Below the pieces are notes generated by a model. That model saw nothing but the letters and a program-made list of their open reading frames with translations, was not told where the DNA came from and did no database searches. This document shows positions 1 to 6,688 of a DNA stretch of 9,215 nt, one piece after another. The position numbers and the translations under genes are program-made. The stretch comes from Bacteroidales bacterium UBA2559. GTDB taxonomy: Bacteria > Bacteroidota > Bacteroidia > Bacteroidales > Bacteroidaceae. Positions within the stretch are counted from its first letter, which is position 1, and each line of letters begins with the position of its first letter. Location of the stretch: NCBI GenBank assembly GCA_002340405.1, contig DDLZ01000109.1, positions 1 to 9,215 of the forward strand, read 5' to 3'.

Positions 1-844
1 CCGCAGCGGTTGCAGCAGGTGTATTGCTGGCGCTGAATATATAGGGTCGGGAATGGTGGCGTACCCAGTTGATAATCTCCTTATCGGCAGCAATGAAACC
101 GCCGATGGCCGCCAGCGATTTGCTGAATGTGCCCATGATTATCTCTATCTGGTCGGTGACTCCGAAATGGCTGCATACGCCACGTCCGCGGTCACCCATA
201 ACTCCCAGTCCGTGAGCCTCGTCAACCATTACGCAGCAGTTGTACTTCTCCTTCAAAGCAGTGATCCTCGGCAAGTCGGCCAGATCACCTTCCATACTGA
301 AAACTCCATCAACCACAATCAGCTTGAGCGAATCCGGCTCACAACGTTTCAGGTTTTTTTCAAGCGACTCCATATCATTGTGACGGAATTTCATAGACTT
401 GGCAAATGAAAGGCGGCGACCGTCAACAATTGAGGCATGGTCAAGCTCGTCACATATTATATAATCGTCGCGCCCCATAAGACAGGAAATAGATCCCATA
501 TTGGCCTGAAAACCGGTAGAGAAGATCATAGCCTCTTCTTTTCCGACAAATTCGGCCAGCTCGGCCTCAAATTCGTTATGCAGGTCGAGCGTACCGTTCA
601 GATAACGCGAACCGGCACAACCGGTGCCGTACTTTTTTACAGCCTCTATCGCGGCTTCAATAACCTTGGGATGGTTGGTAAGTCCCAAATATGAGTTGGA
701 TCCAAACATGAGCACCTTACGGCCCTCCATTGTAACTTCGGTATCCTGCATACTGGAAATGCATCTATGATACGGATATATACCCTGTGCCTTACCTTCC
801 TGAGGTAATGTATATTCAGCACACCTTTCACTCAATTTGTTCAT
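1..844 (-). CDS. spt: Serine palmitoyltransferase, 5' part (C-terminus lies beyond the window)
   Basis: PLP-dependent enzyme of the alpha-oxoamine synthase family. It condenses L-serine with a long-chain acyl-CoA to give 3-ketosphinganine, the first step of sphingolipid synthesis; bacterial forms are cytoplasmic or membrane-associated. I translated it from the minus strand: 281 complete codons from the ATG at 844-842, with no stop before the edge. Visible features are the N-terminal LMFGSNSYLGL at about 46-56, GTGCAGSRYLNGT at 73-85, the PLP-stacking His in DELDHASIVDG (His136), VDEAHGLG with Asp208 and His211, and the Schiff-base lysine in GTFSKS (Lys242). The family usually has just under 400 residues, so roughly 110 are missing by truncation only. 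BioF and 2-amino-3-ketobutyrate CoA ligase are relatives. The N-terminus and the stretch before the edge (YIFSASNTPAATA) fit Bacteroides-type Spt best, from memory of the family. It is divergent from the lipid kinase at 914. Confidence 0.9.
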   Translation of the reverse strand, partial: MNKLSERCAEYTLPQEGKAQGIYPYHRCISSMQDTEVTMEGRKVLMFGSNSYLGLTNHPKVIEAAIEAVKKYGTGCAGSRYLNGTLDLHNEFEAELAEFVGKEEAMIFSTGFQANMGSISCLMGRDDYIICDELDHASIVDGRRLSFAKSMKFRHNDMESLEKNLKRCEPDSLKLIVVDGVFSMEGDLADLPRITALKEKYNCCVMVDEAHGLGVMGDRGRGVCSHFGVTDQIEIIMGTFSKSLAAIGGFIAADKEIINWVRHHSRPYIFSASNTPAATAA

Positions 845-850
845 AGGGCA

Positions 851-858
851 CAAATTTA
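851..858 (-). promoter_or_regulatory. Possible -7 box upstream of spt
   Basis: On the minus strand this reads TAAATTTG, an exact match to the Bacteroidetes -7 consensus TAnnTTTG. It lies only 6 nt from the spt start codon, so a transcript from it would be nearly leaderless. I see no TTTG -33 element at the usual distance. The sequence is AT-rich enough for a chance match. Confidence 0.25.
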
Positions 859-874
859 GTCAAAAAATAAATAG

Positions 875-882
875 TATCTTCG
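875..882 (+). promoter_or_regulatory. Possible -7 box for the lipid kinase gene
   Basis: TATCTTCG differs at one position from the Bacteroidetes -7 consensus TAnnTTTG. It lies 31 nt upstream of the ATG at 914, which would leave a leader of about 25 nt. No clear -33 TTTG is present. It sits inside the 69-bp gap between divergent spt and the kinase, so the two promoters would overlap or abut. Confidence 0.35.
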
Positions 883-913
883 CATCGATAAAAAGAAGTA
901 CAATTGTTGTCCG

Positions 914-1810
914 ATGAAAAAAAAAGCAGCATTCCTGTTTAACCCCATATCAGGTCCCTATAGACTTATCCCTGTCAAACCCATGATAGAACGTTTCGTC
1001 AATCGCGATCTGTATGATTTTACCATTATTGACACCGAATATCAGTACCATGCCAGGAAGTTAGCTGCCGAATTTGCCTCAAAAAACTACGATGTAGTAT
1101 TTGCTGTCGGAGGCGACGGAACGGTTAACGAAGTAGGAAACGGTCTGATAGGAAGCAACACGGCACTGGGCATAATACCGTGCGGTTCAGGCAACGGACT
1201 TGCCCGGCATCTGGGAATCTCTATGGACCCTTTCAAAGCAATAAAATGGCTTAACAAATCCAAAGTTGTCAACATTGACTATGGAAAGATTGCCGGTCAT
1301 CCGTTTTTTTGTACCTGCGGAGTAGGCTTCGATGCTACGGTCAGTGAATCGTTTGCCAAAGCAGGTTCACGCGGGGTAGTTACTTATCTGGAGAATGTTC
1401 TCAAGGAGATGATCACCTACAAAATTGAAGAATACCACCTCTCATCAAATTATGGTTTCGATGAGACAGTGGATGCTTTCATAGTGAACTGTGCCAATGC
1501 CGACCAATGGGGTAACAATGCGTATATTGCCCCTAACGCATCGGTTCAGGATGGAGAACTGGATATAACTGTGATCCATCCGTTTGCGGCAGTCGATATA
1601 CCGCTTATGGCTTTGCAACTATTCAACAAACAGTTGGACAAGAGCAGGAATGTGACTGTCCACAAATTCAAAAAATTAACAATTACGCGAAAGTCGGAAG
1701 GAGCGGCTCATTTTGACGGTGAACCGATAATGTTAGGCACCAAAATAGATATAGAAGTTGTACCGTTGGGAATAAAGGTCCTTATTCCGGACAAAAATCG
1801 TTATCTTTGA
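914..1810 (+). CDS. Diacylglycerol/sphingosine kinase-family lipid kinase
   Basis: A soluble or membrane-associated lipid kinase of the DAGK catalytic family (PF00781; DgkB/YegS-like), 298 residues, the normal length. It transfers the ATP gamma-phosphate to a lipid hydroxyl. Motifs in order: NPISG at 10-14, the nucleotide-binding GGDGTVNEV at 66-74, GSGNGLAR at 91-98, GVGFDA at 136-141, NNAYIAPNAS followed by DGELD at about 201-217, and HFDGEP at 266-271. This is the complete two-domain arrangement with no damaged motif. The ATG at 914 directly precedes the conserved N-terminal strand, and no useful Shine-Dalgarno is visible. The family includes diacylglycerol, sphingosine and ceramide kinases, and the substrate cannot be read from the sequence. 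The divergent neighbour spt makes a sphingoid or ceramide substrate plausible, which is inference only. Housekeeping recycling of diacylglycerol to phosphatidate is the alternative. Confidence 0.88.
   Translation: MKKKAAFLFNPISGPYRLIPVKPMIERFVNRDLYDFTIIDTEYQYHARKLAAEFASKNYDVVFAVGGDGTVNEVGNGLIGSNTALGIIPCGSGNGLARHLGISMDPFKAIKWLNKSKVVNIDYGKIAGHPFFCTCGVGFDATVSESFAKAGSRGVVTYLENVLKEMITYKIEEYHLSSNYGFDETVDAFIVNCANADQWGNNAYIAPNASVQDGELDITVIHPFAAVDIPLMALQLFNKQLDKSRNVTVHKFKKLTITRKSEGAAHFDGEPIMLGTKIDIEVVPLGIKVLIPDKNRYL
1802..1809 (+). promoter_or_regulatory. TAnnTTTG box overlapping the kinase stop codon
   Basis: TATCTTTG is an exact match to the Bacteroidetes -7 consensus and covers the first two bases of the TGA that ends the lipid kinase gene. 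It lies 128 nt upstream of the lon start codon and could give a lon transcript with a leader of about 120 nt. No -33 TTTG occurs at a suitable distance. The box at 1890-1897 is the better placed alternative. Confidence 0.25.
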
Positions 1811-1879
1811 TATGTAAATGTTTTTCCAACTGTAAAATAGTTTTTTGTTTTATTGTATGGTTTTGACAATATACTTGAA

Positions 1880-1899
1880 GGCAAATTAGTAAATTTGCC
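1880..1899 (+). promoter_or_regulatory. Palindrome overlapping the probable lon -7 box
   Basis: The arms GGCAAATT (1880-1887) and AATTTGCC (1892-1899) form a perfect 8-bp inverted repeat around AGTA. Bases 1890-1897 read TAAATTTG, an exact TAnnTTTG -7 box, so the right arm is almost entirely the promoter element. The box is 40 nt upstream of the lon ATG, giving a leader of roughly 30-35 nt. TTTTG at 1861-1865 is the only nearby -33 candidate, and its spacing of 24 nt is slightly long. A repressor dimer here would block the promoter. It is not the CIRCE element recognised by HrcA. Confidence 0.4.
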
Positions 1900-1937
1900 A
1901 ATTATTGTACAAAATAGACAGGTAGATATAAAGGGAA

Positions 1938-4397
1938 ATGAAGACGAAAAAAGATATAGAAGAAACTTTTGACGAATCAAACCCCGCTTTTTCCATGATC
2001 GCCGATTATGACGGCAACGATAGCGGACTGTTTGAAAACACTATAGATGATGTTGTACCTGTACTTCCATTGCGGAACATGGTGCTTTTTCCTACGGTAG
2101 TCATGCCCATATCGGTAGGCCGTGAATCATCACTGAAATTAATACAAAACGCTTCAAACGAGGGTAAGCAAATTGCCGTATTCTGTCAAAAAAATCCTGA
2201 CGTGGAGAATCCCGGATTTAAAGACCTCTACACTACGGGTGCTCTTGCTAAAATCATAAGGATATTCGACATGCCTGACCAGACCACTACTGTGGTGCTT
2301 CAGGGAATGCAGCGGATTAAACTAAAAAACATAGTCGGCGTTCAGCCATACTTGCTTGGAAACGCCGAACTCATGCCCGAAGTCCTACCCGCAAGCAGTA
2401 ACAAAGAGTTTAAGGCTATTATCGCTTCATGTAAGGATGCCGCCGTCAAATATGTGAAACTCTCGGACGGTATCCCGTCTGATATGGCTTTTGCACTCAA
2501 AAACATTTCCAACGGGCTCTTCCTGATCAATTTTATATGTGCAAACCTGCCGTTTGACATCAAAGATAAAGCACGTCTGCTCAGGGAACCTACAACCTCC
2601 AGCCGCGCCCTGACACTGCTCTCCATACTGAACCGCGAAATCCAATTGATAGAGTTGAAGATAAGTATTCAGCGCAGGACACATGAAGAGATAGATAAAC
2701 AACAAAAAGAGTATTTCCTGCAGCAAGAGCTCAAAAACATACAGAGCGAATTGGGCGGCAGTGTACAGGATCAGGATATAGAGGAGATGCGCCAAAAAGC
2801 ATCCCAGAAAAAATGGAGCGATGATGTACGGAAGATGTTCGACAAGGAGTTGCTCAAACTGGAGCGTACCAATCCGCAGTCGCCTGACTACAATGTACAA
2901 CTCTCGTATTTGCAGACTGTTCTGAGCCTTCCCTGGAATGAATTTACCAAGGACAACCTTGACATGAAAAACGCCCGTAAGGCTCTTGACAAGGATCATT
3001 ACGGATTGGAAAAAGTAAAGGAACGGATACTGGAACATCTGGCGGTCATGAAACTCAGGGATGACCTTAAATCGCCCATATTGTGCCTGTTCGGCCCTCC
3101 CGGAGTCGGTAAGACCTCGCTTGGACTCTCTATAGCCAATGCGCTGAAACGCAAGTATGTACGTATATCATTGGGTGGTCTGCACGACGAAGCCGAAATC
3201 CGCGGACACCGTAAGACCTACATCGGAGCCATGCCCGGACGTATAATTAAAAGTCTTATTAAAGCCGGATCGTCAAATCCGGTTTTCATTCTGGACGAAA
3301 TTGACAAGGTAAGCCGGATGACCATGCAGGGCGACCCCTCATCGGCACTGCTGGAGGTACTTGACCCCGAACAGAACAGCGCATTCCATGATAACTATCT
3401 GGACATTGACTACGATCTGTCCAAAGTGATGTTCATAGCTACAGCCAACAATCTGAATACGATACCTGCCCCTCTGCTGGACCGCATGGAGGTGATAGAG
3501 GTGAGCGGCTACATTACCGAAGAGAAGATCGAAATAGCCAAACGGCATCTGATCCCGAAAGAGATGGAGGCCAACGGTCTGAAAAAAGGCAGTCTAAGTC
3601 TGACCAAGGCGACAATCGAGTCTATAATAGAGAACTACACACGTGAATCAGGCGTACGGGAACTGGAAAAGAAAATCGGTAAAATATGCCGGAAGATTGC
3701 CTATCAGTATGCTACTGACGGTGATTTCAGCCGTAAGACTGTCAAACCCGGCGATCTGCAGGAACTGTTGGGCGCCCGTCCCTACTCCCGCGAGAAATAT
3801 CAGGGTAATGATTATGCCGGAGTGGTTACCGGCCTTGCATGGACGGCGGTTGGCGGCGAGATAATGTTCGTTGAGACCAGCCTGAGCCGGGGCAAGGAGG
3901 GTAAGCTGACACTTACCGGAAATCTTGGTGATGTAATGAAGGAGTCGGCCATGCTGGCAATGGAGTACATACGTTCCCATAGCAGCATACTCAATTTGGA
4001 TCATGCCGTCTTCAACTCATGGAACGTCCATATCCATGTACCCGAAGGGGCTATTCCAAAAGATGGCCCGTCGGCCGGAATAACCATGGCCACCTCGATA
4101 GCATCGGCCTTCACACAGAGAAAAGTGAAGGCACATCTGGCCATGACAGGCGAGATTACGCTTCGCGGTAAAGTGCTGCCGGTTGGCGGAATACGAGAAA
4201 AGATCCTGGCCGCCAAACGTGCCGGAATAACCGACATAATTCTGTGCGTCGAAAACAGACGTGACATAGAGGAGATCCCCGCCAATTATCTGAAGGGTCT
4301 GAAATTCCACTATGTAAGCAATATAAACGAGGTGTGGCAGATAGCGCTTCTCGATGAGAAGGTATCCGATGCGCAGGAGATTGTCCCCATTCGGTAA
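1938..4397 (+). CDS. lon: ATP-dependent protease Lon (LonA type)
   Basis: Cytoplasmic homohexameric AAA+ serine protease that unfolds and degrades misfolded and regulatory proteins. At 819 residues it is slightly longer than E. coli Lon (784). An acidic extension of about 38 residues precedes the LON substrate-binding domain, which starts at [14 protein letters not shown] (39-52). A helical linker follows (about 245-300). The AAA+ module has Walker A GPPGVGKT at 386-393, Walker B FILDEIDK with Asp453 and Glu454, sensor-1 ATANN at about 501-505 and an Arg-finger-like Arg516. The protease domain has the catalytic Ser712 in PKDGPSAG and Lys755 in [10 protein letters not shown]. The Ser-Lys spacing of 43 equals E. 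coli Ser679/Lys722. All catalytic parts are intact. The ATG at 1938 is the only sensible start and has a poor AAGGG three bases before it. It appears to head the lon-tgt-lpt-helicase run. Confidence 0.97.
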   Translation: MKTKKDIEETFDESNPAFSMIADYDGNDSGLFENTIDDVVPVLPLRNMVLFPTVVMPISVGRESSLKLIQNASNEGKQIAVFCQKNPDVENPGFKDLYTTGALAKIIRIFDMPDQTTTVVLQGMQRIKLKNIVGVQPYLLGNAELMPEVLPASSNKEFKAIIASCKDAAVKYVKLSDGIPSDMAFALKNISNGLFLINFICANLPFDIKDKARLLREPTTSSRALTLLSILNREIQLIELKISIQRRTHEEIDKQQKEYFLQQELKNIQSELGGSVQDQDIEEMRQKASQKKWSDDVRKMFDKELLKLERTNPQSPDYNVQLSYLQTVLSLPWNEFTKDNLDMKNARKALDKDHYGLEKVKERILEHLAVMKLRDDLKSPILCLFGPPGVGKTSLGLSIANALKRKYVRISLGGLHDEAEIRGHRKTYIGAMPGRIIKSLIKAGSSNPVFILDEIDKVSRMTMQGDPSSALLEVLDPEQNSAFHDNYLDIDYDLSKVMFIATANNLNTIPAPLLDRMEVIEVSGYITEEKIEIAKRHLIPKEMEANGLKKGSLSLTKATIESIIENYTRESGVRELEKKIGKICRKIAYQYATDGDFSRKTVKPGDLQELLGARPYSREKYQGNDYAGVVTGLAWTAVGGEIMFVETSLSRGKEGKLTLTGNLGDVMKESAMLAMEYIRSHSSILNLDHAVFNSWNVHIHVPEGAIPKDGPSAGITMATSIASAFTQRKVKAHLAMTGEITLRGKVLPVGGIREKILAAKRAGITDIILCVENRRDIEEIPANYLKGLKFHYVSNINEVWQIALLDEKVSDAQEIVPIR

Positions 4398-4425
4398 ACC
4401 GATAAGTAAACTGAAATTGAAAGGA

Positions 4426-5556
4426 TTGGTTTTTAAACTTCAGCACACTGACGGCACCAGCAATGCCAGAGCCGGCAGGATAACTACGGGACATGGTGTA
4501 ATAGAGACGCCCATATTCATGCCTGTAGGCACCGTCGGCTCCGTCAAGGCTGTGCAGGTAACTGAACTTAAAAACGATATCAAAGCCGAGATCATTTTAG
4601 GCAACACCTATCATCTCTATCTGCGTCCGGGAACAGACGTGCTGGAAAAGGCAGGCGGACTGCATAAGTTCAACAGCTTTGACCGCCCCATACTGACTGA
4701 CAGCGGCGGCTTTCAGGTCTTTTCGCTTACCGGACTCAGGAAAATGAACGAAGAGGGTGTGACTTTCCAGTCGCACATAGACGGCTCCAGCCATCTGTTT
4801 ACCCCCGAACGGGTCATTGACATTGAACGCTCGATAGGCGCCGACATAATTATGGCCTTTGACGAGTGTTGCCCCGGAACTGCCGACTATAACTATGCAA
4901 AAACATCCATGGAGCGGACCCACCGCTGGCTGGACCGCTGCATAGAGCGTTTTAACGAGACCAAGCCCAAATACGGCTATTACCAGGCGCTATTCCCTAT
5001 TGTGCAGGGCTGCGTTTATCGGGATCTTCGGATAGCATCGGCCGAATATATCGCCTCCAAAGAGGCCGAAGGCAATGCCATAGGCGGACTGGCCGTAGGC
5101 GAGCCTGCCGAGGTTATGTATGAGATAGTTGACCTTTTGCACGGGATACTTCCCAAGGATAAGCCGCGATATCTGATGGGGGTTGGCACACCGGCCAACA
5201 TCTTGGAATGCATCGCCCTTGGGGTTGATATGTTTGATTGTGTAATGCCGACCCGAAACGGCCGCAACGCCATGCTGTTTACCAGAGACGGAATCATAAA
5301 CATCCGTAACAAGAAGTGGGAGGATGTCTTTGAACCTATTGAAGCGGAAGGGGCCTCTTATGTGGATACTCTTTACACGAAAGCCTATCTGCACCATCTC
5401 TTCAAAGCCAAGGAATACCTTGCCCTGCAGATAGCATCGCTCCATAATCTGGCATTCTATATATGGCTGGTCAAGGAGGCACGCAAGCATATCCTGGCCG
5501 ATGATTTCCATAACTGGAAAGAGATGATGGTAAAACGGACAATGCAGAGAATTTGA
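4426..5556 (+). CDS. tgt: tRNA-guanine(34) transglycosylase (queuine tRNA-ribosyltransferase)
   Basis: Exchanges G34 for preQ1 in the anticodons of tRNA-Asp, -Asn, -His and -Tyr, the key step of queuosine formation; cytoplasmic TIM barrel. I chose the TTG at 4426: it starts the protein just before VFKLQHTD, where the family begins, and gives 376 residues. In-frame ATGs at 4354 and 4369 would overlap lon by 44 and 29 nt and add 24 or 19 non-homologous residues; TTG 4417 is also possible. Counted from TTG 4426: catalytic Asp92 in TDSGGFQ, substrate-pocket GGLAVGE at about 219-225, and nucleophile Asp271 in FDCVMPTRNGR. Oddity: the usual CxCxxC zinc cysteines align with Gly309, Ser311 and Asp314, while the fourth ligand, His340 (SLHNLAFY), remains. 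Catalytic residues are intact, so it is probably active. It follows lon by 28 nt and precedes the permease by 13 nt. Confidence 0.93.
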   Translation: MVFKLQHTDGTSNARAGRITTGHGVIETPIFMPVGTVGSVKAVQVTELKNDIKAEIILGNTYHLYLRPGTDVLEKAGGLHKFNSFDRPILTDSGGFQVFSLTGLRKMNEEGVTFQSHIDGSSHLFTPERVIDIERSIGADIIMAFDECCPGTADYNYAKTSMERTHRWLDRCIERFNETKPKYGYYQALFPIVQGCVYRDLRIASAEYIASKEAEGNAIGGLAVGEPAEVMYEIVDLLHGILPKDKPRYLMGVGTPANILECIALGVDMFDCVMPTRNGRNAMLFTRDGIINIRNKKWEDVFEPIEAEGASYVDTLYTKAYLHHLFKAKEYLALQIASLHNLAFYIWLVKEARKHILADDFHNWKEMMVKRTMQRI

Positions 5557-5569
5557 CCCGAATTTCACA

Positions 5570-6688
5570 ATGAAAAATAAATTTGACATAAATGTTCCTA
5601 TCAAACCAATCAAACTTGACTGGTATATCATAAAGAAGTTTCTGGGTACCTACTTTTTTTCAATTGCATTGATCATAACGATTGCCGTGGTATTCGACTT
5701 CAATGAGAATATCGATAAGCTCAAGGAGGCAACGGCACATGAAATAATATTCCAATACTACCTGAATTTCATTCCCTACTTCGCCAATCTTTTCAGTCCT
5801 CTGTTCGTATTCATTGCCGTCATATACTTCACCTCTAAAATGGCTGAAAATTCCGAAATAATAGCGATGTTTTCATCGGGTATGAGCTTTCGGCGCATGA
5901 TGATACCCTACATGGTTTCAGCCACTCTGATTGCCGGACTTAATCTGACCCTTGGGGCATATATCATACCTAAAGCCAATACCGGCAGGATTGAATTTGC
6001 GACAAAATACATGAACAAAAGGCCCAGGAACAGCGGCACCACGAACATCCAATTAGAGGTTGAGGAGGGTGTAATAGCCTATATGGAACGGTTTGAGACC
6101 TATAATCAGGTGGGTTACAGGTTCACTCTTGACAAGTTCGAAGGGAAGCAACTGGTGTCGCACATGACAGCACGTACAATAGTTTACGACACACTGAATT
6201 CTGAAAAATATCACTGGATAGTCAAAAACTATGAGATCCGGGACCTGTCAGGACCGGTCGAGATCATAAGCCAAGGAGCCGAATTGGATACCATTATACA
6301 CTTCGAGCCTGCCGATTTCCTTGTCTCATACGGCCAAGAGGAGACCATGACATCGCCCGAACTCAGAAAATATATCAAGAGACAGAAAGAACGCGGTTTC
6401 GGCAATATTCAGGAATTTGAAATCGAATACCATAAGCGATATGCCATGTCCTTCGCCTCATTCATCCTAACAATAATAGGTGTCTCACTATCCAGCCGAA
6501 AACGCAAAGGCGGCATGGGACTGCATCTCGGAATAGGCCTGGGACTCAGTTTTGCATATATACTTTTCCAGACCGTATCCTCTACATTTGCAGTATCGGG
6601 AGTTGCTTCAGCCTTCTGGGCCGAATGGTCTCCCAATATAGTCTTTGCGATTATAGCTGTCATACTCTATATTAAAGCACCTAAATGA
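5570..6688 (+). CDS. LptF/LptG family lipopolysaccharide-export permease (YjgP/YjgQ)
   Basis: Inner-membrane subunit of the LptB2FG ABC transporter, which extracts lipopolysaccharide from the inner membrane and drives it across the periplasm. It has 372 residues, a normal length. The layout is typical: three N-terminal membrane segments (about 23-44, 66-88 and 110-133), a large hydrophilic region (about 135-285) expected to form the periplasmic beta-jellyroll, and three C-terminal membrane segments (about 290-306, 316-340 and 352-370). The family motif ENSEIIAMFSSGMSFRRM, at 93-110, is the cytoplasmic coupling loop to the LptB ATPase. The basic SSRKRKGG at 308-315 precedes TM5. I cannot tell LptF from LptG; the single-permease setting and length slightly favour LptG. 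Its last codons overlap the helicase start by 4 nt (ATGA), so translation is probably coupled. No LptB ATPase gene is in the window. Confidence 0.9.
   Translation: MKNKFDINVPIKPIKLDWYIIKKFLGTYFFSIALIITIAVVFDFNENIDKLKEATAHEIIFQYYLNFIPYFANLFSPLFVFIAVIYFTSKMAENSEIIAMFSSGMSFRRMMIPYMVSATLIAGLNLTLGAYIIPKANTGRIEFATKYMNKRPRNSGTTNIQLEVEEGVIAYMERFETYNQVGYRFTLDKFEGKQLVSHMTARTIVYDTLNSEKYHWIVKNYEIRDLSGPVEIISQGAELDTIIHFEPADFLVSYGQEETMTSPELRKYIKRQKERGFGNIQEFEIEYHKRYAMSFASFILTIIGVSLSSRKRKGGMGLHLGIGLGLSFAYILFQTVSSTFAVSGVASAFWAEWSPNIVFAIIAVILYIKAPK

Noticed and set aside
53..694. Plus-strand open frames of 118 and 85 codons at 53-409 and 437-694
   Set aside because: They lie entirely opposite spt, whose minus-strand translation carries all family motifs; the plus-strand products show no recognisable domain.
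1827..1850. Possible intrinsic terminator after the lipid kinase gene
   Set aside because: AACT and AGTT flank a 7-nt loop and are followed by a run of T, but a 4-bp AT-rich stem is too weak to call.
2427..3038. A 203-codon minus-strand open frame inside lon
   Set aside because: It lies antisense to the LON-domain and linker coding region, has composition expected from reverse-reading a real gene, and has no recognisable motif or initiation signal.
4990..5631. A 213-codon minus-strand open frame across tgt and the start of the permease gene
   Set aside because: It spans two well-supported plus-strand genes and their junction, and its translation has no domain I recognise.
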